A model generated the notes under the pieces. The model was not told where the DNA came from. It was given only the letters and a program-made list of their open reading frames with translations, and did no database searches. From positions 1 through 51,391 of the forward strand of contig JALWMK010000171.1 in NCBI GenBank assembly GCA_027083925.1: DNA of 51,391 nt, given 5' to 3'. A program made the position numbers and the translations under genes. Of the stretch, positions 40,950-50,227 are shown piece by piece. Position 1 is the stretch's first letter; every line of letters starts with the position of its first letter. Source of the DNA: Sedimenticola sp. (lineage in GTDB: Bacteria > Pseudomonadota > Gammaproteobacteria > Chromatiales > Chromatiaceae).

Positions 40950-41894
40950 ATGGCAAATAATCAATCTCCCTTGAAAGGCCCGGAATGCTCTTTTATCGTG
41001 CCTACCCGAAACCGCCCCAAGGATATCCGGGCGCTACTGAGAAATCTGTCTGGGCAGACCGTACTCCCCGCCCAGGTGATCATCATCGATGCCAGTGACG
41101 CGCCCCATGAGGAGCTGAAGCGTGAGTTCCCCCGGCTGGAAATCAGCTACCATGTCTTTGAAGGCGAACCATCGGCCGCCGCCCAGCGCAACGCCGGTTT
41201 GGCGCATGTAAAGCCGGATGCTGAATGGATTGGATTTGTGGACGACGACATTCTGTTCGAGAAAGACGCCCTTGCCCATATGCAGGCTTTCTGGTGCCGG
41301 ATACCGGATGAAGTATGTGGCGCAGCCTTCAACCTGAAGGAGCCATGCACAGATCATGGCTGGGGGCTGAAAAAATCCGGACTGGCGGGCAGGCTAGGCC
41401 TGTATCGTGGGGAAGCCGGTGCAGTAGCACCCAGTGGCTGGCATACGCGAATCGGAACAGTAGATGAAAACACGGTGGTGGAATGGGTGAGCACCAGTGC
41501 AGTTGTTTGGCGGCGTGCGGTTCTGGACAAGTATCACTTCGATGCGTTTTTCAAGGGTTACAGTTATCTGGAAGATCTGGATTTCAGTTATGGCGCAGGC
41601 CGGAATTGTCAGTTGGTTGTTGTGGCCGATGCGATGTTTCAGCACTGCCATCATCATGAGAATCTCTCTTCTGACTGGTATAACGTTTTTGGCCAGATGG
41701 AAGTGCGAAACCGGCTGTATTTCGTCAGGAAGCACGGGTTGTCTGTGTGGCGTTGCTACCTTGGATTGTGCATACGTTTTGGGCAAACATTGATGGAAGT
41801 TGTTGCCAAACGACAACTGCTACTGTTGTACCGTGCCAAAGGAAATTTGTTGGGGTTGTGGAAAAGTCTTTTCATGAGTAATTCCAATGAATGA
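40950..41894 (+). CDS. Family 2 glycosyltransferase
   Basis: The 314-residue GT-A enzyme shows CSFIVPTRNRPKDIRALLRN, VIIIDASDAPHEELK, PSAAAQRNAGLAH, and FVDDDILFEKDAL as the D-x-D metal motif. GYSYLEDLDFSYGAG supplies the E-D base region. It starts 59 bp after the previous gene and its stop overlaps the next start by 8 bp. Confidence 0.87.
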   Translation: MANNQSPLKGPECSFIVPTRNRPKDIRALLRNLSGQTVLPAQVIIIDASDAPHEELKREFPRLEISYHVFEGEPSAAAQRNAGLAHVKPDAEWIGFVDDDILFEKDALAHMQAFWCRIPDEVCGAAFNLKEPCTDHGWGLKKSGLAGRLGLYRGEAGAVAPSGWHTRIGTVDENTVVEWVSTSAVVWRRAVLDKYHFDAFFKGYSYLEDLDFSYGAGRNCQLVVVADAMFQHCHHHENLSSDWYNVFGQMEVRNRLYFVRKHGLSVWRCYLGLCIRFGQTLMEVVAKRQLLLLYRAKGNLLGLWKSLFMSNSNE

Positions 41895-42765
41895 TGCATT
41901 TCATACGGATACCTGTGTTTTTTGCCGGGCTCCTGGTTTGGTGTTTTGGTTTTCAAAACAGGTCGAAAGGCGCGCCTATCCTGTTTGCAAATGTAATTCC
42001 TGTGGATCAGCCATGCTGTCACCGCGCCCTGCCCAGCAGGAGATGGATGCCTATTACGCTACCATGGGCTACGGTATGGAATCGTTGGCGGAATCCGTAG
42101 CATTGGACGTGGGACACTATCCTGACTCTGTTCAGGATGCGAGACGAATCATTGTGCAACTGTTGGTTTATTCCAAAGGCAAACGCTTTATGGATGTCGG
42201 AGCCGGAATCGGTTTTTTTTCCCGGGAAGCCATACAACAAGGCTTTTCCGTTACCGCCCTGGAACCCAATCCGCATTCTGCCGCCGGCTTCGAGGAACAA
42301 GTAGGCTTTGCGCCCATGCAGGAAGTGTTCAATGAGCAAATAGCTGAACTTTATAATGATTCACAGGACATTGTGCTGCTGAGTCAAGTGCTGGAACATG
42401 TTTGTGATGTGGAGAGCATTGTTGATGGATTGTCCAGGGTGTTGGTCAAGGGGGGGGTTGCCGCTGTCGCCGTTCCTCATTTCGGATCCCTCTTGTCTCG
42501 AGTGCAGGGGAGGCATGACATGTATATTTCGCCGCCAGAACATGTGAATTATTTTTCGATAAATGGACTGAACGCCCTGTTTCAGCGGCATGGTTTTGAA
42601 TGCATAGTTGTCCACACAGTATCAAAAGTGCCAAGAGAGAAAATCCAGAAAATGTACCCTTCAATTCTTGGAAAGATCGCCTGGCGGGGATTGTATGCTT
42701 GGTTGAAACTATCTGAACTGTTTGATCGAGGAATGATCATCAATGCTTATTATCGGAAGAAGTGA
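41887..42765 (+). CDS. Zinc-ribbon SAM methyltransferase
   Basis: The 292-residue protein has an N-terminal metal-binding pair (CVFCRAPG and CKCNSCGSAML), then a Rossmann methyltransferase domain: FMDVGAGIGFFSREAIQQG as motif I, TALEPNPHSAAG, and DIVLLSQVLEHVCDVES as motif IV. This layout is common among C- or O-methyltransferases acting on nucleotide sugars or glycans in polysaccharide loci. The ATG overlaps the preceding glycosyltransferase gene. Confidence 0.87.
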   Translation: MNDAFHTDTCVFCRAPGLVFWFSKQVERRAYPVCKCNSCGSAMLSPRPAQQEMDAYYATMGYGMESLAESVALDVGHYPDSVQDARRIIVQLLVYSKGKRFMDVGAGIGFFSREAIQQGFSVTALEPNPHSAAGFEEQVGFAPMQEVFNEQIAELYNDSQDIVLLSQVLEHVCDVESIVDGLSRVLVKGGVAAVAVPHFGSLLSRVQGRHDMYISPPEHVNYFSINGLNALFQRHGFECIVVHTVSKVPREKIQKMYPSILGKIAWRGLYAWLKLSELFDRGMIINAYYRKK

Positions 42766-42856
42766 ATGATGGCAGTGACTTTCCACAGCGGGGACTCTTA
42801 TCCAGCGGTGTTATGCAGGATGCCGATCCCTGGATCGATGGCATAAAGGTTCCTTT

Positions 42857-44116
42857 GTGAAGGTGCTCGTTAATGCGTATGCTTGCAACCCCTGCCATGG
42901 CTCAGAAGAAGGTGTGGGTTGGAACTGGGTCAGACTGATCGCACAATTTGCCGATCCTTGGGTGCTGGTAGCGAGCTACCAGCAGCCGGAGATCGAGGAC
43001 TATCTGCAAAAACATGCGGACGACTTACACAATGTTCGTTTTCTCTATGTTCCCCATAAACCTTGGCATTATCAGCCGACCGCAGGCTGGCGGCGTATCG
43101 AAGGTTCGGTATTCAAGCCCGTCATGAATATCGCCTATGCACTATGGCTAAGGGATGCTTTCAAGCTGGCGAAAAGCCTTCACCAAGCCGAACAATTTGA
43201 CCTGGCACATCAACTGACCTATGTGGGGTTTCGCTTTCCCGGTCGGTTATGGAAAATGAATCTGCCTTTTATCTGGGGGCCTGTCGGTGGGCTGGAAAAC
43301 ACACCCTGGCGTTTTCTGGGGGTGCTGGGTCTGCGGGGGGCTATCTATTATGCGGGTCGAAACCTGATCAATTCTTTACAAAGGGTAATGCTGCGTTCAT
43401 CCCGCAAGGCATTCAGGAAAGCGCAACCGGTGATTGCCGCGACCAGTGGCATTCAACAAGAGATTAAGCGCTGGTATGGTGTCGACAGCCGTGTCATTTG
43501 TGAAGTGGGGCCTCCTGATAACATTGCAGAGACTATTCTCTGCCGAAATCCGGGCGAGCCACTCCGGCTGGTATGGAGCGGGGCGCACCTGCCCGGCAAG
43601 GCGCTGCCGTTGTTGTTGAAAGCCTTGGCGAAGCTGCCCGATGATGTGTCCTGGCAACTGGATATTCTGGGGGAAGGGGCATCGAGTAGCAACTGGCGCA
43701 GGCTGGCCGGTGAGCTGGGGATTGCGGGTCGTTGCAAGTGGCATGGCCGCCTCACCAGAGACAGGGCGCTGACGGTAATGGAGGCAGGGCATCTGTTTGT
43801 GATTACCAGTTTGAAGGATCTGACCTCTACCGTGTTGCTCGAAGCTCTTTCATTGGGGCTGCCCGTGATTTGTCCGGATCATTGTGGGTTTTCTGATGTC
43901 GTGGATAGCAGTTGTGGCCATAAACTGCCCGTGAAGTCACCGGAAGGCCTGATCCACGCGTACAATGAAACTATTGAAATACTGGCCGGGGATGAACAAC
44001 AGCGCCAGAAACTGGCCAATGGTGCCCTGCGCAGGGCTGGCGTTTTTTCCTGGGAAAAGAAACAGGTGGAGCTGGAAGCGGTCTACAAGAAAACCCTGGC
44101 GCGGCAACCCAAATGA
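42857..44116 (+). CDS. Family 4 glycosyltransferase
   Basis: GTG 42857 gives 419 residues. The N-terminal MKVLVNAYACNPCHGSEEGV, with GWNWVRLIAQ, is a typical GT4 substrate-binding start. FIWGPVGGLENTP follows. The C-terminal half shows LRLVWSGAHLPGKALPLLLK, WHGRLTRDRALTVMEAGHLF and TSTVLLEALSLGLPVICPDH. It is a GT-B retaining enzyme. The stop is shared with the next start (ATGA). Confidence 0.88.
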   Translation: MKVLVNAYACNPCHGSEEGVGWNWVRLIAQFADPWVLVASYQQPEIEDYLQKHADDLHNVRFLYVPHKPWHYQPTAGWRRIEGSVFKPVMNIAYALWLRDAFKLAKSLHQAEQFDLAHQLTYVGFRFPGRLWKMNLPFIWGPVGGLENTPWRFLGVLGLRGAIYYAGRNLINSLQRVMLRSSRKAFRKAQPVIAATSGIQQEIKRWYGVDSRVICEVGPPDNIAETILCRNPGEPLRLVWSGAHLPGKALPLLLKALAKLPDDVSWQLDILGEGASSSNWRRLAGELGIAGRCKWHGRLTRDRALTVMEAGHLFVITSLKDLTSTVLLEALSLGLPVICPDHCGFSDVVDSSCGHKLPVKSPEGLIHAYNETIEILAGDEQQRQKLANGALRRAGVFSWEKKQVELEAVYKKTLARQPK

Positions 44117-45462
44117 AACAGCAAAGCCTGTTGGCCGCGATTCGTTTTGACTATGTCAACCTGCAGGTATTCCTGTGGCTGGCGTTGTGGGCCGCGATCA
44201 ACACCGGACACTGGAATCTGTCCGGCTGGCTGGATGGTGGTCTGGCGACGCTCAATGCCCTGCGGGCCAGTGCGCCTATCGGGGTAATTTTGGTGGGTGG
44301 ACTGATGATGTTGTTCGTCCAATCACCTTTCCGTGGCAGGTTGACATTGCCCGAGGCGCTATTCTGGCTCTACGGGTTGGCTATGCTGGTGGCGTCTTTT
44401 CAGGTGGCGCCCTGGTTCAATACGGCCTATTGGGGTTTTTCCTTCATTGCCGTTCTGGTGGCCGTAAGGGTCTTCCTCATCGGTGATGAGCCATTGCGGC
44501 AAATCATCCGCTTGAACTATTTGACCTGGGCAGTGGCTACTGTCGTACTGGTCATGTTGTTGTTCTTTGCCAGAGATGTACTGTTCGAGGATGAATCAGG
44601 TTATGGCCTGGTAAACAGAACAGCGGATGTGGCGGGCGGCGCCATGAGCCGGGCCACAGGCATGGCCCGTTTTGCGGCCATTCCAGCGGTATTGGCGTTC
44701 GTCATGTTCTGGCGTGTTCGTGGATGGGTGAGTTGGTCCATTGCGGTGGCGGTGTTTGCCGGATCGGTATCTTTAGTCTGGTTCATGCAGTCCCGTGGCG
44801 CCCTGTTTTCTCTCGCGGGAACCCTGGTGTTCATCATGCTGTTCATGGGCAAGGTTCCCAGAGTTATCGCCGTGGGTTTGTTCATATTGGGATTGGGTGG
44901 TGGCGCCGACCTGATTCCTGAAGAAACCCGGACGTATATCGTTGAACATGCCACTCGCGGCACAGGGGTCGAGGGATTCAAGAGCATGTCGGGAAGGGAC
45001 AAGATATACCGTATCGCCTGGCAAAGAATCCAGGAACAGCCCTTGCTTGGTTATGGCCCACAGGCGGATCGACGGATATTGGGCGAAAACGGGCAGAATG
45101 GCTTGCTATATGCCTGGTTGTCGGGTGGGTTACTGGGGATGCTCGGCTATGTGGGTGGGATGCTGGCATCCTGGTGGTATTTTCTGAAAATCATTTTCGG
45201 TAAGTTTCAGCTACCTTCGCGGGAGCGGGATATGCTCGTCATGACTGGCGGTATCCTGGCATTTCTGACCCTGCGAAGCTATCCGGAAAACACGGCGGCC
45301 CTGTTCAGCGTTGATCTGCTGGTGCAGCTGCCTGCCATGGTCTATATCGCCATGTTGTATCGTTATCTGGAAGTTGCCAGGCGTAGCAAGCGCCGCAGGG
45401 AAAAGATACGGCGCAGGGCAGAGGCCCGGGGCCGCTTTCAGGCGGAACCCGGCACTACATAG
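44113..45462 (+). CDS. Wzy/O-antigen ligase-family membrane protein (second copy)
   Basis: The 449-residue protein has about 10-11 membrane segments. The periplasmic loop region shows MSRATGMARFAAIPAVLAF, WFMQSRGALFSLAGTLVF, then SGRDKIYRIAWQRIQEQPLL and GYGPQADRRIL. The [GS]-R-x-x-[IL]-W...P-x-x-G-x-G pattern is that of O-antigen polymerase/ligase proteins. The H-x-H-N motif is absent (NGQNGLLYAWL instead), unlike the protein at 31891. It is the last gene of the locus and overlaps the convergent hemolysin III gene by 25 bp. Confidence 0.85.
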   Translation: MKQQSLLAAIRFDYVNLQVFLWLALWAAINTGHWNLSGWLDGGLATLNALRASAPIGVILVGGLMMLFVQSPFRGRLTLPEALFWLYGLAMLVASFQVAPWFNTAYWGFSFIAVLVAVRVFLIGDEPLRQIIRLNYLTWAVATVVLVMLLFFARDVLFEDESGYGLVNRTADVAGGAMSRATGMARFAAIPAVLAFVMFWRVRGWVSWSIAVAVFAGSVSLVWFMQSRGALFSLAGTLVFIMLFMGKVPRVIAVGLFILGLGGGADLIPEETRTYIVEHATRGTGVEGFKSMSGRDKIYRIAWQRIQEQPLLGYGPQADRRILGENGQNGLLYAWLSGGLLGMLGYVGGMLASWWYFLKIIFGKFQLPSRERDMLVMTGGILAFLTLRSYPENTAALFSVDLLVQLPAMVYIAMLYRYLEVARRSKRRREKIRRRAEARGRFQAEPGTT

Positions 45463-46121
45463 AAAAAGATGGAGAAGAACTGCAAAATGCTGCCGGCGAG
45501 CACGAACAAATGCCAGATGGCATGATTCCAGGTCAGGTTTTCCCAGGCATAGATCAAAGCGCCCAAGGTATAGCTCAAGCCGCCCGCCACCAGCAGGATC
45601 AGCCCCCCGGTTTCGAGATTGCTGACGAGGGGCTTGATCGCCAGCAAAACCAGCCAGCCCATTCCCAGGTACAAGGGCAGTGACCAGCGTTGCAGGGATG
45701 GGCTGCCTGCAAGCTTTACATAAATCCCGAAAAAGGCGATGGCCCACACCAGGCCAAACAGGCTCCAGCCCCAGGGGCCGTGCAGCGTGATCAAGGTAAA
45801 AGGTGTGTAGGTTCCTGCGATGAGCAGGAAGATCGCCGCGTGGTCAAATTTCTGCAGGAGCAGTTTGGCACGTTCGTGGGGAATGGCGTGATAAAGGGTG
45901 GAAGCCGTGTACAGCAGCACCAGGGTGCTGCCATAGACGGCGGTGCTGGTTACATGCCAGACGGTTCCGTGCAAAGTGGAAAAGGTCACCAGCAACACCA
46001 GGGCGGCGATGCTCAGGGGAATGCCGACACCATGGGTAATGGCGTGGGCGATCTCCTCGCCGATGCTGTATTCCGCCGTCCAGGTCTGATCGTTCATGTG
46101 GTTACTCATTAAGTGACTCAT
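45438..46121 (-). CDS. Hemolysin III (TrhA/YqfA) family membrane protein
   Basis: Seven membrane helices follow an N-terminal EYSIGEEIAHAITHGVGIPL. Conserved histidines and acids are in STLYHAIPHERAKLLLQKFD with HAAIFLLIAGTYTPF, and in NHAIWHLFVLAGSILQFF, typical of the PAQR/hemolysin-III metal-binding hydrolase-like fold. Relatives influence membrane energetics or lipid homeostasis. The hemolysin name is historical. Several Met codons are possible (46121, 46109, 46097); 46121 has AGG 7 bp upstream. Confidence 0.9.
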   Translation of the reverse strand: MSHLMSNHMNDQTWTAEYSIGEEIAHAITHGVGIPLSIAALVLLVTFSTLHGTVWHVTSTAVYGSTLVLLYTASTLYHAIPHERAKLLLQKFDHAAIFLLIAGTYTPFTLITLHGPWGWSLFGLVWAIAFFGIYVKLAGSPSLQRWSLPLYLGMGWLVLLAIKPLVSNLETGGLILLVAGGLSYTLGALIYAWENLTWNHAIWHLFVLAGSILQFFSIFFYVVPGSA

Positions 46122-46160
46122 CCTGCATCCTGCATTTGACAGCAATCCTGCACAAAGGTT

Positions 46161-48293
46161 TTACCGCCGCTGCTTGTGCAGGCCGCGATTTCTGCCGGCC
46201 TTTTTTTTCCCCGCACTGTGCTTGGTGCGAAATGGCCGCAGTTTGCCGCTGCCATTGTCCCCTGTGCCCCTGGGTTGCCAGCTGGGAATCAGTTGGTGTT
46301 TGCCGTTGCCGATAAGATCGGCGCGGCCCATTTTCTTCAGGGCTTCCCGCAGCAATGGCCAGTTGTTGGCGTCATGATAGCGCAGAAAGGCCTTGTGCAG
46401 CTGCCGCTGGCGCATGCCTTTGGGTGAAAACACGGTTTTCTCCCCTCTGCTGATCTTTTTCAGCGGGTTGTATCCGGTATGCCACATGGCGGTGGCCAGG
46501 GCCATGGGCGAGGGCAGATAGGCCTGCACCTGGTCGGCGCGAAAGCCGTTTTTCTTCAGCCACAGGGCCAGGTTGAGCATGTCCTCATCTGTGGTGCCTG
46601 GGTGGGCGGCGATAAAGTAGGGAATGAGATACTGCTCTTTCCCCGCTGCTTCAGAATACTTCTCGAACATGGCCTTGAAACGGTCATAGCTGCGAATACC
46701 GGGCTTCATCATGTGAGCAAGGGGAGTGGTTTCCGTATGCTCCGGCGCAATTTTCAGGTAGCCCCCCACATGGTGGGTAACCAGCTCCTTGACATATTCC
46801 GGAGTCCGCACGGCCAGATCGTAGCGCAGGCCGGAAGCGATGAAGATGCGTTTGATGCCGGGAATGGCCCGCGCCTTGCGGTACAAATGCACCAGGGGCA
46901 TTTGATCGGTCTTCATGTTCTTGCAGATGTCCGGGTACACACAGGACAGGCGGCGGCAGGAGGATTCGATTTTCTCTTCCTTGCAATGCAGCCGCCACAT
47001 GTTTGCGGTGGGTCCGCCAAGATCTGAAATGTTGCCGGTAAATCCGGGAACATTGTCCCGAATGGTTTCGATTTCCTGCAAGATGCTCTTTTCCGAGCGG
47101 TTCTGGATGATGCGCCCTTCGTGTTCCGTGATGGAGCAAAAGGTGCAGCCGCCAAAGCAGCCACGCATGATGTTGATGGAAAAACGGATCATCTCGTAGG
47201 CGGGAATCCGGGCATCGCCGTAAGAGGGATGGGGTTTGCGCTGGTAGGGAAGCTCGTAGACCCGGTCCAGTTCTTTCGTGGTCAGGGGAATGGGGGGGGG
47301 ATTCAGCCAGAGATAGCGCTTGCCGTGTTTTTGCACCAGCGCCCGGGCGTTGCCGGGGTTGGACTCGAGATGCAGGATGCGTGAGGCATGGGCGTAGAGC
47401 AGGGGATCGCCTTTTACCTGCTCGTAGGCGGGCAGCAGTATGGCTGTACGCTCCCTGTCGAGGCGTCTGGGACGGGTATGCAAGGTGACGACCTGTGCTG
47501 CCCGGGGCTGGATGGCCGGCGGTGTGGTTGGTGTACTGGAATAGGGGTTGGTTTTTGGCTGGGCGGTGCTGCCGGGTGCCTCCACATCGGTGGAGTCGAT
47601 GTAGGTGAAGTCTCCAGGCAGTGAGCTGTGCAGGATGGCGGTGCCGCGCAGATTGGAGATGTCCCGGATGTTCTCTCCCTGGGCCAGCCGGTGGGCGAGC
47701 TCTACGATGGCCCGCTCTGCATTGCCGAACAACAGCAGATCCGCCTTGCTGTCCACCAGGGCGGAGTGGCGCACCTTGTCTTGCCAGTAATCGTAATGGG
47801 CGATGCGCCGCAGGGAGGCTTCGATACCGCCGATAACCACGGGTATGCCCTTGTAAGCCTCTTTGCAGCGCTGGCTGTAGACCAGGGAAGCGCGATCCGG
47901 GCGTCTGCCGCCCTGGGCATCGGGGGTGTAGGCGTCATCGGAACGGATCTTGCGGTCAGAGGTGTAGCCGTTGACCATGGAATCCATATTGCCGGCGGTA
48001 ACCCCGAAAAACAGATTGGGGCGTCCCAGCTGCATGAAATCTTCCCTGTCCTTCCAGCCGGGCTGGGCGATGATGCCCACGCGAAACCCCTGTGCCTCCA
48101 GCAACCGTCCGATGATGGCCATGCCGAAGCTGGCCTGGTCCACATAGGCGTCGCCAGTGACGATGATGATGTCACAGCTGTCCCAGCCGAGGTCGGCCAT
48201 CTCCTCCTGGCGCATGGGCAGGAAAGGTGCAGGGGCAAACTTGTGCGCCCAGTGCTTGCGATAGCTGAAAATATCCCTCGCTTGCGGGTGCAT
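46161..48293 (-). CDS. YgiQ-family radical SAM protein
   Basis: About 710 residues. The start is taken at ATG 48293, 2 bp past the stop of the preceding gene; an in-frame ATG at 48317 is also possible. Landmarks are [60 protein letters not shown], the radical SAM cluster CFGGCTFC (CxxxCxxC) and the C-terminal YIAGHP-like [14 protein letters not shown]. The reaction is not known for the family. The C-terminus is a basic tail ([15 protein letters not shown]). Confidence 0.92.
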   Translation of the reverse strand: MHPQARDIFSYRKHWAHKFAPAPFLPMRQEEMADLGWDSCDIIIVTGDAYVDQASFGMAIIGRLLEAQGFRVGIIAQPGWKDREDFMQLGRPNLFFGVTAGNMDSMVNGYTSDRKIRSDDAYTPDAQGGRRPDRASLVYSQRCKEAYKGIPVVIGGIEASLRRIAHYDYWQDKVRHSALVDSKADLLLFGNAERAIVELAHRLAQGENIRDISNLRGTAILHSSLPGDFTYIDSTDVEAPGSTAQPKTNPYSSTPTTPPAIQPRAAQVVTLHTRPRRLDRERTAILLPAYEQVKGDPLLYAHASRILHLESNPGNARALVQKHGKRYLWLNPPPIPLTTKELDRVYELPYQRKPHPSYGDARIPAYEMIRFSINIMRGCFGGCTFCSITEHEGRIIQNRSEKSILQEIETIRDNVPGFTGNISDLGGPTANMWRLHCKEEKIESSCRRLSCVYPDICKNMKTDQMPLVHLYRKARAIPGIKRIFIASGLRYDLAVRTPEYVKELVTHHVGGYLKIAPEHTETTPLAHMMKPGIRSYDRFKAMFEKYSEAAGKEQYLIPYFIAAHPGTTDEDMLNLALWLKKNGFRADQVQAYLPSPMALATAMWHTGYNPLKKISRGEKTVFSPKGMRQRQLHKAFLRYHDANNWPLLREALKKMGRADLIGNGKHQLIPSWQPRGTGDNGSGKLRPFRTKHSAGKKKAGRNRGLHKQRR

Positions 48294-48295
48294 GC

Positions 48296-48718
48296 TCAGA
48301 CCAGCTTTTTCAGGCATTCGAGATAGGTGCTTTCATCTGGTATGTGGTTTTGTTGCTGGGCTTCCCACAAGGCCAGCCCCAGGCACTCCATCATTTGATG
48401 CTCTGCAGTATGTGCATCGCCAAGTTTCTTCTTGATCTTCTGGTAGGCATCACGGATGCCCGGAGGGCGGTTGGTGTTGATCTGCTCCGCCAGACTGATG
48501 TGCATGCCCATGTGCAGGAAGGGATTGCTTTGCCCCTGCTCCGGAGCAAAATCCTTGTTCAGCGCGTCTTCAGACTGAAGCAGTGAATGATATTCCGGGT
48601 GTTGCCCGATAACGCCGGCAATCAGGGCCTCCAGGGGTTCCAGAGTTGCGCCAGCCTGCTGTTTTTCCCAGGCTTGCAGATAATAGCGGCGCAGGCGTGT
48701 ACGGTCTTGTCCAAACAT
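48296..48718 (-). CDS. DUF1841 family protein
   Basis: The 140-residue cytoplasmic helical protein starts [20 protein letters not shown] at ATG 48718, which shares bases with the TGA of the tautomerase gene. [33 protein letters not shown] and [20 protein letters not shown] are conserved in the family. The Met/His-rich stretch suggests metal binding, but no function is established. Confidence 0.88.
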   Translation of the reverse strand: MFGQDRTRLRRYYLQAWEKQQAGATLEPLEALIAGVIGQHPEYHSLLQSEDALNKDFAPEQGQSNPFLHMGMHISLAEQINTNRPPGIRDAYQKIKKKLGDAHTAEHQMMECLGLALWEAQQQNHIPDESTYLECLKKLV

Positions 48719-49065
48719 CAGCCAAAGGTGCCCCTGTTCCAGCCCCACAAATGCCTGGGCGGATTGGAAAACTCTATGTAAATGCGGTTAGCCGGAATCC
48801 CAAGCTGCTCGGTGATGGTGTCGCAGAGTGCGGCAGAAAAACCAGTGGTGCTGTCTTCAGGCAACCCCAGGCTTTTGAGCTGCAAGTATGCGCTGGGTTC
48901 CTCTGTGCCTCCCATGAGCATGGGTTGGTTGTCCTGGAGAATGGTCATGACATAGCTTTGCGGTTTGCCCAGTAGCTGGGTGACAAGGGTGGAGAGTGTG
49001 GACAGCAGGGGTATTTGTTCGTCTGCTGCAACATCCAGATTGGTGATGAGGGTCAGTAAAGGCAT
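48718..49065 (-). CDS. MIF-like phenylpyruvate tautomerase family protein
   Basis: The 115-residue protein begins MPLLTLITNL, exposing Pro2 as the N-terminal catalytic proline after Met removal. PQSYVMTILQDNQPMLMGGT and GIPANRIYIEF are typical of MIF/tautomerase trimers, which ketonise phenylpyruvate or dopachrome-type enols. It starts 7 bp after the DUF4124 gene and its stop overlaps the DUF1841 start. Confidence 0.85.
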   Translation of the reverse strand: MPLLTLITNLDVAADEQIPLLSTLSTLVTQLLGKPQSYVMTILQDNQPMLMGGTEEPSAYLQLKSLGLPEDSTTGFSAALCDTITEQLGIPANRIYIEFSNPPRHLWGWNRGTFG

Positions 49066-49072
49066 GGGTCAC

Positions 49073-49531
49073 CTATGGACAGTTTTTTTGGATGGACTTG
49101 TTCAATGCATCAATCTGCGTCTCCCTTTCTTCCGCGGTAAACCGTTGGTAGCTCCCGTCAGGAAGCCTCCAAAGCGTACTGGAGGGTCTTTCCTTTATTG
49201 TCTGCAGCGCTTTCTTTGCTGTGGTGCATTTTTCCGCCCTGGCTTTATGTTCCTGTTCCGCCTGTTCCTGCTCTTGCCGCTTTTTCTTTCTTTCTGCAGC
49301 CGTGTTGTCGAGCTGTTGCTGCAGTTTCTGAATCTTCTCCCTGGCCTCCTGGGGAGCGGCTGCCGGAGGAGGTGGGGGAGCAATGGGCTTTACCGGTCGA
49401 TTGTCCGGCGGAGGGGTCTGTGAATAAACCACATTGCCCTGGTCATCTGTCCAGCGGTACATTCCTGCCAGAGCCTGCGTGGTCACCAGAGCGATACCCA
49501 GGAACAGGCCGAGCGATATGATTTTCCTCAA
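49073..49531 (-). CDS. Exported DUF4124 protein with coiled coil
   Basis: The 152-residue precursor has a signal peptide (SLGLFLGIALVTTQALA). The DUF4124 motif GMYRWTDDQGNVVYSQTPPP follows, then a Pro-rich linker and a highly charged coiled coil (about residues 60-105). The C-terminal WRLPDGSYQRFTAEERETQI is seen in many periplasmic members. The function is unknown. It heads the minus-strand operon that runs through ygiQ to hemolysin III. Confidence 0.85.
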   Translation of the reverse strand: MRKIISLGLFLGIALVTTQALAGMYRWTDDQGNVVYSQTPPPDNRPVKPIAPPPPPAAAPQEAREKIQKLQQQLDNTAAERKKKRQEQEQAEQEHKARAEKCTTAKKALQTIKERPSSTLWRLPDGSYQRFTAEERETQIDALNKSIQKNCP

Positions 49532-49674
49532 AATTAGGTCTCCTGTTTGAAAAGCCTCCCCTATGATAATCCCTATTGGTATCTCATCACAGAATTACAT
49601 CACAGATTGACTATCATTGCGGCCTTGAGTATCATGCACCGCCTTCGCGGAAGGTGGAAGCGAAATCCGGGGCG

Positions 49675-49711
49675 GCGCACCTGCTTTGGGCGCAGGATGC
49701 CTGGAGTTCGA
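49675..49711 (+). repeat. tRNA-Pro partial duplicate (possible att remnant)
   Basis: These 37 nt match positions 49855-49891 of tRNA-Pro with four or so mismatches and lie exactly 180 bp upstream. They cover the anticodon arm (CCTGCTTTGGG) to the T loop (GGAGTTCGA). Acceptor and D arms are not duplicated. Such fragments arise when integrating elements use a tRNA gene as attachment site. Confidence 0.65.
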
Positions 49712-49832
49712 TAGTGATCGCCGGGAGCGCTTTTAGCCTGCGGCAGCGCGGCCCGCAGGACAAAATGCAGGACGCATTTTGTAATCTCCCTACGGTTGTA
49801 GAGGGTGGGAACGGATTCAGAAGGATAGTTTT

Positions 49833-49909
49833 CGGGGTATAGCGCAGTCTGGTAGCGCGCCTGCTTTGGGAGCAGGATGTCGGGAGTTCGAATCTCTCTA
49901 CCCCGACCA
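49833..49909 (+). tRNA. tRNA-Pro (TGG)
   Basis: Acceptor CGGGGTA pairs with TACCCCG, and the 3' ACCA is encoded. The D arm GCGC...GCGC and T arm with GTTCGAATC are present. The anticodon stem CCTGC/GCAGG encloses TTTGGGA, so the anticodon is TGG. It is 77 nt long and first in a Pro-Arg-His cluster. Confidence 0.95.
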
Positions 49910-49963
49910 ATATTCGTAACGCGGCAGGATGGATTGGGTTCTTTGTGCCAGATGCGATTCACT

Positions 49964-50040
49964 GCGCTCGTAGCTCATTTGGATAGAGCATCGGCCTTCT
50001 AAGCCGAGGGTAGCAGGTTCGAATCCTGCCGGGCGTGCCA
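49964..50040 (+). tRNA. tRNA-Arg (TCT)
   Basis: The 77-nt gene has acceptor GCGCTCG pairing with CGGGCGT (two G-U pairs), discriminator G and encoded CCA. The anticodon stem TCGGC/GCCGA encloses CTTCTAA, giving anticodon TCT. The T arm is GCAGGTTCGAATCCTGC. Confidence 0.95.
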
Positions 50041-50056
50041 AATATGCAAGATTTAT

Positions 50057-50133
50057 GGTGGATGTAGCTCAGTTGGTAGAGTCCCGGATTGTGATTCCGG
50101 TCGTCGCGGGTTCAAGCCCCGTCATCCACCCCA
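50057..50133 (+). tRNA. tRNA-His (GTG)
   Basis: GTGGATG pairs with CATCCAC. The extra G at 50057 (G-1) faces discriminator C50130, a feature specific to tRNA-His. The anticodon stem CCGGA/TCCGG encloses TTGTGAT, giving anticodon GTG. CCA is encoded. Confidence 0.96.
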
Positions 50134-50138
50134 TACAA

Positions 50139-50177
50139 CCAAAAAAGGCTTGCCGCAAAGCGGCAAGCCTTTTTTGG
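50139..50177 (+). terminator. Rho-independent terminator of the tRNA cluster
   Basis: CCAAAAAAGGCTTGCCGC (50139-50156) and its exact complement (50160-50177) form an 18-bp stem with a 3-nt loop, ending in TTTTTTGG. It lies 5 bp past tRNA-His. The A-rich outer stem also gives a T run for transcription from the opposite side. Confidence 0.95.
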
Positions 50178-50227
50178 TTTCCTGGTCTGCGAATGCAGAA
50201 GCTAATGCAGGACAGGGCTGTGGATGC

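Noticed and set aside
49632-49910. Minus-strand frame reading VGVERFELPTSCSQSRRATRLRY
   Set aside because: It is the antisense of tRNA-Pro and its partial duplicate. This string is a well-known spurious translation of tRNA genes.
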